From an uncultured Bacteroidales bacterium (GTDB taxonomy: Bacteria > Bacteroidota > Bacteroidia > Bacteroidales > Paludibacteraceae), in assembly GCA_937910305.1 (NCBI GenBank), contig CALEPS010000055.1, positions 1 through 36,689 on the forward strand: a DNA stretch of 36,689 bases, given 5' to 3'. Below the pieces are notes generated by a model, which did no database searches, was not told the origin of the DNA, and saw only the letters and a list, made by a program, of their open reading frames with translations. The position numbers and the translations under genes were made by a program. Within the stretch, counting starts at the first letter, position 1, and each line of letters opens with the position of its first letter. Below, one piece after another: positions 24,329 through 29,705 of this stretch.

Positions 24329-24652
24329 TTACTTTTTTACATAAATTACTTTCTGTCCTGTCGGATTTGCCATCTTCCATCCGTCCTGCTCCAGCGTGGT
24401 GCCGTATTTGGCGTAATAGGCAGCGTAGGATAGCACTTGCTGTTTGGGCTGTCTTACCCGGAAATCCTGAATGAAGAAATACGGGTTGCGCCCTCGGTAC
24501 GCGCCATGTTTGCGGAGCCAAGCGATGATGGCTTGTTGTTTGTCCGGCGCACAGGCATCCCATTCAATTCGGGTAGCGTCCATGCGGTTCTCAAAATGCG
24601 CATCCGGCTTAAACAACGCCCAATAGGTCTCAAAGTCCGTTTTTAAGTCCAT
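24329..24652 (-). CDS. Uncharacterised small protein (107 aa)
   Basis: The protein starts MDLKTDFETYWALFKPDAHFENR and contains EWDACAPDKQQAIIAWLRKHGAYRGRNPYFFIQDFRV, ending GQKVIYVKK. The helical region followed by NPYFFIQDF resembles small proteins of phage or plasmid replication neighbourhoods, but no family can be named with confidence. It is the first of three closely spaced minus-strand genes (24652 to 23660), probably one transcript. Confidence 0.6.
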   Translation of the reverse strand: MDLKTDFETYWALFKPDAHFENRMDATRIEWDACAPDKQQAIIAWLRKHGAYRGRNPYFFIQDFRVRQPKQQVLSYAAYYAKYGTTLEQDGWKMANPTGQKVIYVKK

Positions 24653-24682
24653 AATAAAGATTTTTTTGTTTCGTCCCCTGCA

Positions 24683-24735
24683 TGTCTGTCCCTAAAGTCC
24701 TTTTGGGGGATTATAGGGGGACTATACAAGGACAG
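24683..24735. repeat. Inverted repeat enclosing a C/G-run element
   Basis: atgtctgtcc and ggacagacat form a 10-bp perfect stem. The loop carries aaagtccttttggggg...gggggact, a relative of the other C-run/G-run repeats. It may end the transcript of the gene at 24852. Confidence 0.6.
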
Positions 24736-24811
24736 ACATACAAGAGGACTGAAACATTTTTCTTTTTATTCTTTTTTGGTTCTTTTTTCTTTTGTTTCTT
24801 TTACCGCCGTT

Positions 24812-24850
24812 CCCCTCTCCCTCCCTTGAGGGGAGGGTTGGGGTGGGGTT
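24812..24850. repeat. C-run/G-run hairpin repeat
   Basis: ccctcccttgaggggaggg forms a hairpin, followed by ttggggtgggg. The element is almost the same as at 2081-2112 and touches the 3' end of the gene at 24852. Confidence 0.7.
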
Positions 24851-24851
24851 G

Positions 24852-25256
24852 TCATACGAACGCCAGCCGGAAGGAGTGCTTGATACTCTCGCTTTCGGGA
24901 TGGGCGGCGGCGAGCTTCTCCGCGGTGCGTTTGAGGTCCGCACGCATGTCTTTGAGCTGCGCCGCCATCTGCTCCTGGAGCGCGAGTTGCTGCAGGTAGA
25001 TAGCGTGGTTGGGGTCGGAGGTCACGGCAGGGTTGGTGTTCTTCTCCCATGTGAACGACTTGGGCCGGCTGACGACGATCTTGAAACCGTGGTACTCGAT
25101 GGTGCCGGTGAAGGTGCGCGGCAGTCCGCGTTCTGCGATGAGTGCCTGCACGGCTTCCTCCACCTGCGGACGGAGGGACTTCAGCGTTGCCTCGGATTCG
25201 TTACATGCTACCTGCGCAGCGAAAAACTGGTCGATAACTTCATAATTGGTTGTCAT
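24852..25256 (-). CDS. Uncharacterised protein with C-terminal coiled coil (134 aa)
   Basis: The protein starts MTTNYEVIDQFFAAQVACNESEATLKSL, has a middle beta-like segment (FTGTIEYHGFKIVVSRPKSFTWEK) and a long charged helix (LQQLALQEQMAAQLKDMRADLKRTAEKLAAAHPES), probably a coiled coil. No family is recognised. ATG at 25256 was preferred to one at 25322 because the added residues are unlike the rest and lie in a hairpin-rich leader. A promoter is predicted at 25445-25414, giving a leader of about 150 bases. Confidence 0.6.
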   Translation of the reverse strand: MTTNYEVIDQFFAAQVACNESEATLKSLRPQVEEAVQALIAERGLPRTFTGTIEYHGFKIVVSRPKSFTWEKNTNPAVTSDPNHAIYLQQLALQEQMAAQLKDMRADLKRTAEKLAAAHPESESIKHSFRLAFV

Positions 25257-25413
25257 AATGTTTAAAAGTTTTGTGCTCGGGTTGTATGCGAGTGGCCACT
25301 CATTGCACGTGCGGACACACAAACTTTCGCGGGTTGCGGGGAACGCCCCGCGGCGGGATAATTCGATGCGTTCTAAAACAACGCACCGCCACTCGTTTGA
25401 TCGAATGACGGTG
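25257..25413 (-). promoter_or_regulatory. Hairpin-rich 5' leader of the gene at 24852
   Basis: It contains a perfect gagtggccactc palindrome (25290-25301), a GC hairpin gcgggg/ccccgc (25336-25351) and a pair attcgat/atcgaat (about 25361-25407). No ORF is convincing here. Confidence 0.4.
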
Positions 25414-25445
25414 CAAAAGTACTGCTTTTAGCGAAAGTGGCGAAA
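25414..25445 (-). promoter_or_regulatory. Promoter of the gene at 24852
   Basis: TACTTTTG on the minus strand at 25421-25414, with a T-rich region about 20 bases upstream in the -33 position. Confidence 0.5.
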
Positions 25446-25480
25446 AAACGGACAATTGAGAGATATTCACAAAACAAAAC

Positions 25481-25503
25481 AAGTCGCTGAATTTTAGCGA
25501 CTT
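25481..25503 (-). terminator. Terminator after the 403-aa gene
   Basis: aagtcgct (25481-25488) and agcgactt (25496-25503) form an 8-bp stem; on the minus strand the stem is followed by gttttgttttg. Confidence 0.6.
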
Positions 25504-25568
25504 GCGGAATTATTAAAGAGAAATATCAAAATATATTAGCGGACAAGAAAGTGGACATCCAGCGGACA

Positions 25569-26780
25569 TTATCCGATGAATAGATATGATTGTATGGAGT
25601 GAGCACTTTTCGTTCTGTCCAGTTTATTTGGATCTTGGTATTTTACCATTCTGCCAAATATATCGCAAAATTGTGAAAGCCATTTTTTGAATGTTTTTGG
25701 TTTTCCTTTAAGGATGTCCGCTCTATAGATAGCTAAAGCATATCTTGCCCAATCCGGATCAGACGCTTCTTTGCGTTCTTCAACGATAAAATCTATCAAG
25801 CGGCGATAGTTTCCCGTTTTTTGATAAGCGTAGGTAAATGTAGCGTCCAAATCTTCTTTTGTGGGTTTTTCTTCTGCCGGAGAATGGAGCATTTGATGAA
25901 AGAGATTATTGTCAGACTTGGGTTGCTTAGCACTTATGACCTGTTCTACAAAAGGAATCAGGGTTTCTTGTTGTTGAGTGGAAGCAGATTTACATTCTTT
26001 TATCAGATCTGTAATAGAAATCTTTTCGTTTTCGGGAATATATTCATCTTCATCCCAGATATTATATATTCTTTGTAAATTGGTGATAGAATAATCAACG
26101 ACCATTCTAAGTGATTCTAATTCCGGTGACACATCAATAGGATTCATCGCATTAATAGCAACGAGGATCTGTCTAAACTTTGCTAATCTTTTCCGTGGAG
26201 GTAAATGCCTGTATCCATTATTTAGTGCTTGGATGTCGGGAATGATGTGTGGGGGAACTATTTCGAGGAAACTATCGTTATGCTCACTATTTGATTTTTC
26301 TCCTCTTCTTCGAAAAGCCTGTGTAAAATGGTTAAGATAAGGTCTTGCATCCAGATAGTCGGTTTGCTTATAAATAGTGGTCAATACATCCGTCAAGTTC
26401 GGGTTTTGCACTGCCACGATATAGTATACTGCTGCAAAGATAATAGTTCTTTCATACATTCTATTACAGCAATAATCGTATTCTGTATCTGTATCCTTCG
26501 GTGGTGTATTGGTATGAGGCTGTTCTTTATCTAATTGTGCATATAGGTCACTGACATACATTGCTCCAAATTCGTTATTGATTTGCTCAACGATGGTATA
26601 TACCGTATTGAGAAAAGTTGTAATTGGTAAGGAATTGGGTTTTACTCTTTCTCTGATGGTCCCATCTGGAAATAGACGCCTATCATCTGTGCACAATGCC
26701 TGAAAAAGAATAGCGATTTCTTTCCATTCTCCTTGCAAATCTTTAAGCGATTGGGGTGTATATTTATTCTTAATTAACAT
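25569..26780 (-). CDS. Uncharacterised 403-aa protein
   Basis: The protein starts MLIKNKYTPQSLKDLQGEWKEIAILFQALCTDDRRLFPDGTI. It is mainly helical and acidic to neutral, contains PPRKRLAKFRQILVAINAMN and a Gln/Ser-rich middle, and ends KPKTFKKWLSQFCDIFGRMVKYQDPNKLDRTK. No signal peptide, membrane helix or catalytic motif is visible. The short C-terminal FKKWLSQFCDIFGR region resembles ends of Bacteroidetes proteins carried near mobile elements, but I cannot name a family. It is less GC-rich than the core genes, in keeping with the accessory context, and is followed by a terminator at 25481. Confidence 0.65.
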   Translation of the reverse strand: MLIKNKYTPQSLKDLQGEWKEIAILFQALCTDDRRLFPDGTIRERVKPNSLPITTFLNTVYTIVEQINNEFGAMYVSDLYAQLDKEQPHTNTPPKDTDTEYDYCCNRMYERTIIFAAVYYIVAVQNPNLTDVLTTIYKQTDYLDARPYLNHFTQAFRRRGEKSNSEHNDSFLEIVPPHIIPDIQALNNGYRHLPPRKRLAKFRQILVAINAMNPIDVSPELESLRMVVDYSITNLQRIYNIWDEDEYIPENEKISITDLIKECKSASTQQQETLIPFVEQVISAKQPKSDNNLFHQMLHSPAEEKPTKEDLDATFTYAYQKTGNYRRLIDFIVEERKEASDPDWARYALAIYRADILKGKPKTFKKWLSQFCDIFGRMVKYQDPNKLDRTKSAHSIQSYLFIG

Positions 26781-26806
26781 GCGGTAGTAGTTATTTTGTC
26801 TTTTCT

Positions 26807-26824
26807 CCCCAACTAAAGTTAGGG
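26807..26824. repeat. 18-bp imperfect palindrome of the C/G-run type
   Basis: ccccaactaaagttaggg lies between the 403-aa gene and the transposase, where it could act as a terminator for the transposase transcript. Confidence 0.5.
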
Positions 26825-26837
26825 TAACACAACGAAG

Positions 26838-26893
26838 ACGAATATTTCTTCGCCCCTCTTTCTTCGTTCTGTTCGCGGTACTTTAGTTCCGCG
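26838..26893. repeat. REP-like element copy 1, contains the transposase stop codon
   Basis: A tcttcg-rich lead is followed by the hairpin cgcggtactttagttccgcg (26874-26893). The loop on the minus strand reads TAA and is the stop codon of the transposase. Confidence 0.75.
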
Positions 26894-27905
26894 TTTCCTG
26901 TTTATCCTCTGTGATGCTCGCTATATCCGCAGCGTAGCCGTTCATATCAAGGCATTGCGAGCGCGTGATACGCGCTGCTGCCGTTTCTTTACTATAGTCG
27001 GCATATGGCGCTAATACCAGCATAAAGCCGTCCGTACACCCGGTTAGATCTCTGCCGGAAGGATAGATGAATTTCCCGTCTAATCCTCGGTTGACGATAT
27101 GAATCATCGGCAGTTTCTCTTTGTAGCATGCCTCATATACGGCTTTCTCTGCAGGCGATATGAAAGGCGATACGAGTACAACTCCGCTTCTAGCAATCCG
27201 CATATAGTGCTCTACTTCGGCGTGTATCTGCTCGTCCGTTAGATTACGATGGCAGCGCACTTGCATCCGCTCTGGGTACTTCACCAAAAATGTATTGCCC
27301 ACCGCAGTATAGGAGTGTCCCTGCTTGCCGACCTTGAAATCGTATACCTTTTTAAGCCTGTCGGGATAATGCACCTTGAGCCAAAGCCGCCTCGGGTTAT
27401 CATCCAGATAGTTTACCCATGCCTCTTTCTGTCCTTTATGAAAGAGGATCTTATCATTGAACCCGGCTGAGAAGAGGGGGGACTCGTTCCGTTTTTCTTC
27501 GTTTCGTTCGCGGGACTTTAGTTCCGCGTTTCCTCGCCAATACTCATGTGTGCAATTGCTCTTCCACGCAGCGATGAGTTTGCCTAATGACCATCCTTTG
27601 GGTAGCGGGTCTCTGACATAAAGCATTCCATGGAAATGATCCGGCATAATCTTATAATGGAGTACCTGAACGCGGCTGCCTGTCTTTTGGGTTGTTTCTG
27701 CCGCCATCGTTCGGAAAGCTTGTGCCACATATTGCCCCAATGGAGTCGGCTCTGCGTTCGCCTCGTCGGGAGAACCGCCCACAAGTGTGCCTAAAAGGCG
27801 CTTACGATCCACGGTTGTCACCGTAATTAGATAGATGCAAGCAGAAGCGTAGTCATGTCCTTCTTTCCGTTGTAATCTATTATGATTTACTGGCGTTTTC
27901 TCCAT
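26883..27905 (-). CDS. REP-associated tyrosine transposase (RAYT/Y1 type) with an extra C-terminal domain
   Basis: The 340-residue protein has a Y1-type HUH transposase core: ACIYLITVTTVDRKRLLG, the metal-binding HKI-less motif YKIMPDHFHGMLYV (HxH at about residue 89-91), and the expected catalytic tyrosine in VNYLDDNPRR (about residue 165), as in the YIHxNP motif of RAYTs. These single-strand transposases act on REP hairpins. Residues about 205-340 form a second domain, QVRCHRNLTDEQIHAEVE then GVVLVSPFISPAEKAVYEA and MIHIVNRGLDGKFIYPSGRDL, which looks Rossmann-like (DprA/LOG-like, inferred). A REP-like hairpin is inserted in frame at about residues 125-142, another supplies the stop codon, and a third lies in the leader. 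A promoter is at 28114-28084. Confidence 0.8.
   Translation of the reverse strand: MEKTPVNHNRLQRKEGHDYASACIYLITVTTVDRKRLLGTLVGGSPDEANAEPTPLGQYVAQAFRTMAAETTQKTGSRVQVLHYKIMPDHFHGMLYVRDPLPKGWSLGKLIAAWKSNCTHEYWRGNAELKSRERNEEKRNESPLFSAGFNDKILFHKGQKEAWVNYLDDNPRRLWLKVHYPDRLKKVYDFKVGKQGHSYTAVGNTFLVKYPERMQVRCHRNLTDEQIHAEVEHYMRIARSGVVLVSPFISPAEKAVYEACYKEKLPMIHIVNRGLDGKFIYPSGRDLTGCTDGFMLVLAPYADYSKETAAARITRSQCLDMNGYAADIASITEDKQETRN
27490..27530. repeat. REP-like element copy 2, inside the transposase gene
   Basis: The hairpin cgcgggactttagttccgcg (27509-27528) with its cttcg-rich lead matches the copies on either side of the gene. It is read here in a frame without a stop, as GNAELKSRERNEEKRNE. Confidence 0.8.
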
Positions 27906-27921
27906 ATACTTCCTTCGTCTT

Positions 27922-27990
27922 GTTTTTCTTCGTCCCTCTTTCTTCGTTCCTCTTTCTTCGTCCCGTTCGCGGGACTTTAGTTCCGCGTTT
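27922..27990. repeat. REP-like element copy 3 with tandem tttcttcgtcc units, in the transposase leader
   Basis: Three 14-base units (tctttcttcgtccc type) lead to the hairpin at 27968-27987, which is identical to copy 2. It lies between the promoter and the transposase ATG. Confidence 0.8.
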
Positions 27991-28083
27991 TCTTCCTTTC
28001 CGCGGGCATACTATTTTCCATTCAATTCCCCTATTCATATGCGGACAGGGGTGGTTGTTTTCCTCTTTTACACATTTCTGCTG

Positions 28084-28114
28084 CAAAGATACGAAAATAT
28101 TTGGATATATGCAA
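28084..28114 (-). promoter_or_regulatory. Promoter of the transposase
   Basis: TATCTTTG on the minus strand at 28091-28084, with TTG at 28114-28112, 20 bases away. The leader is about 170 bases and holds REP-like copy 3. Confidence 0.6.
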
Positions 28115-28131
28115 TTTTTTTTGCATATTTG
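28100..28131 (+). promoter_or_regulatory. Promoter of the serine recombinase
   Basis: TTTG at 28100-28103, CATATTTG at 28124-28131, 20 bases apart; the first T of the -7 box is replaced by C. Transcription would start about two bases before the ATG, so the message is almost leaderless. Confidence 0.55.
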
Positions 28132-28139
28132 TAGCAAAA

Positions 28140-28742
28140 ATGATTTATGGTTATATCCGCGTAAGTTCCGACAAGCAGACAGTCGAGAACCAGCGGTTCG
28201 AGATTCAAAAGTTCTGCGAGAGGGAGAAATTATCTATTGACGGCTGGATAGAAGAAACCATCTCCGGCACAAAGGCTTACAATAAACGGCAGTTAGGTGT
28301 GTTGCTAAAGAAAGTGGAGAAAGAGGATGTGATTATCTGCTCTGAGTTGTCACGGCTTGGGAGGTCGCTTTTTATGATAATGGAGATACTGAGTATCTGC
28401 ATGAAGAAAGAGTGCCGCGTATGGACAATCAAGGATAACTATCGGCTTGGCGATGATATTCAGAGCAAGGTATTAGCATTTGCTTTTGGCTTGTCGGCAG
28501 AGATTGAGAGGAATTTAATTAGTCAAAGGACCAAAGAGGCTTTAGCGAGGAAAAGAGCAGAGGGCGTTAGACTTGGAAGACCTCTTGGAAAGCAATCGAG
28601 GCAATGCACATATAAGTTGCATAAGAAAGAAGACTTGATACGTGGATTGTTGGCAGAGGGTGTATCTTTTAAGAATATTGGCGATATTTTGCATGTAAAC
28701 AAAGATACCGTAAGAAAATACTATCATACCTTTATGGAGTGA
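28140..28742 (+). CDS. Small serine recombinase (DNA invertase/resolvase family)
   Basis: The 200-residue protein opens IYGYIRVSSDKQTVENQRFEI, where the serine of RVSS is the nucleophile. It continues with CSELSRLGRSLFMIMEIL, carrying the arginines of the catalytic site, and LAFAFGLSAEIERNLISQRTKEAL, the long E-helix, then RLGRPLG. It ends with a helix-turn-helix, FKNIGDILHVNKDTVRKYY, for site recognition. The size fits the invertase/resolvase branch (about 180-200), not large integrases. ATG at 28140 was chosen; one at 28101 lies within the promoter. The stop (28740-28742) is seven bases before the outer inverted repeat of the invertible methyltransferase segment, so it is the likely enzyme for the inversion. 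Its stop overlaps a GTG that could start the silent cassette. Confidence 0.9.
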   Translation: MIYGYIRVSSDKQTVENQRFEIQKFCEREKLSIDGWIEETISGTKAYNKRQLGVLLKKVEKEDVIICSELSRLGRSLFMIMEILSICMKKECRVWTIKDNYRLGDDIQSKVLAFAFGLSAEIERNLISQRTKEALARKRAEGVRLGRPLGKQSRQCTYKLHKKEDLIRGLLAEGVSFKNIGDILHVNKDTVRKYYHTFME

Positions 28743-29359
28743 CTTATAAAATACGACCTATTCTTCGCGGTCGTGATATCAAAAGATATGGATATGAATG
28801 GGCAAATTTATACTTGATTGCAACATTCCCTTCGCGACACTATGACATAGAGAAATATCCTGCGGTCAAAGAGTACTTACTATCTTTCGGAATGGAAAGA
28901 CTTGAGCAAACAGGGAAATCTCATGTTATCAGAGGAGAGATTGTAAAGGCACGTAAAAGCAGTAATAATAAATGGTTTGAGACCCAAGACAACATCAGTT
29001 ATTGGGACGATTTCTTTAAGCCGAAAATTATATATCCAGAGACTACACAGGGAGCATATTTTGTATATGACAATCGCGGGTTTATGTTGGACAAAACATG
29101 TTTTATGCTAATTACAAATGATGCAGAATATCTACAATTGACTCTTTCTAGTAAACTATTTGAGTTTGCTTACAAACATATTTTTTCCAGCGTTTCTCTT
29201 GGTGATCATGGGTATCAATACAATAAACATGCGCTTCTTAAATTACCGATATATAAGCCACATAGCTCCATTCTAATAGAAAAGGATAAGTTGGATAAAC
29301 AAATTTACAAATTGTATAATATCTCAGAACAGGAGATAAAAGAAATAGAGAGCTGTTAA
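28739..29359 (+). CDS. Silent target-recognition cassette B (C-terminal part of a methyltransferase), promoterless
   Basis: The 206-residue frame opens YKIRPILRGRDIKRYGYEWANLYLI, which parallels RPILRGRDIKKYGFDWAGIWLI of the methyltransferase at 29706-33050, and continues with a TaqI-type specificity domain (DDFFKPKIIYPETTQ, ISEQEIKEIESC). It has no methylase motifs and is in the opposite orientation to the expressed gene. Its first 22 bases (28750-28771) are a perfect inverted copy of 30315-30336, in the same codon phase, so inversion would join it in frame to the methyltransferase. The GTG at 28739 overlaps the recombinase stop (GTGA), so free expression as a separate polypeptide by coupling is possible but unproved. 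Confidence 0.8.
   Translation: MTYKIRPILRGRDIKRYGYEWANLYLIATFPSRHYDIEKYPAVKEYLLSFGMERLEQTGKSHVIRGEIVKARKSSNNKWFETQDNISYWDDFFKPKIIYPETTQGAYFVYDNRGFMLDKTCFMLITNDAEYLQLTLSSKLFEFAYKHIFSSVSLGDHGYQYNKHALLKLPIYKPHSSILIEKDKLDKQIYKLYNISEQEIKEIESC
28750..28771 (+). repeat. Outer inverted repeat, left copy (22 bp)
   Basis: A perfect match, in reverse complement, to 30315-30336. It encodes IRPILRG in the silent cassette, and its start is seven bases after the recombinase stop. Confidence 0.9.
29004..29026 (+). repeat. Inner inverted repeat, left copy (23 bp)
   Basis: A perfect reverse-complement match to 29668-29690. It encodes DDFFKPK in both cassettes, in the same codon phase. Confidence 0.9.
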
Positions 29360-29690
29360 AACTCTCTATTTTCTATATAAATAATTTCGTCTTGGGTTAG
29401 GTGATATGCCGTATAGACATCATCGTCCAAATTATGCGGAATAGGAATATTCAAAACGTAAATAGAAAACATACGTACTGCCTTTTCGCCTAGTTGTACC
29501 GATAGGGTTCTATAGTACCAATCTATAAGTTTTGAGTTTAAATAATGTTGTATATGTGGTAATAAAGAACTGTCATTTGCAACCATGAAATATGTAGTAT
29601 TATTACAAAACATCACATCATTACATAGTACAAAATTTAACTCTTGAGTTATATCTGCATAGAACAATTTCGGCTTAAAGAAATCGTCCC
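29356..29690 (-). CDS. Silent distal half-cassette C of the target-recognition region
   Basis: From DDFFKPKLFYADITQELNFVL to HLTQDEIIYIENREF and a stop, this frame corresponds to the distal half of cassette B and of the expressed C-terminus A (compare LTEEEINFIIND and ISEQEIKEIESC at the ends). It lacks the proximal half and its own start; an internal ATG at 29667 is incidental. It abuts cassette B tail to tail: both stops share ttaa at 29356-29359. It starts about 16 bases after the stop of the expressed methyltransferase. The arrangement suggests stored sequence for recombination, not decay, because the frame is intact. Confidence 0.75.
29668..29690 (-). repeat. Inner inverted repeat, right copy (23 bp)
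   Basis: Reverse complement of 29004-29026, perfect over 23 bp. It marks the start of half-cassette C. Confidence 0.9.
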
Positions 29691-29705
29691 TTATGCGAGT
29701 ATCTG

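Noticed and set aside
24722..25050. Small frames with NPTPTLPSREGE or TTPPQPSPQGRE text
   Set aside because: These are translations of a C-run/G-run repeat and of the antisense of the gene at 24852, not genes.
27880..28137. An 85-codon minus-strand frame ahead of the transposase
   Set aside because: It reads through REP-like copy 3 (KRNEERGTKKNKTK) and the promoter region, and overlaps the true transposase start.
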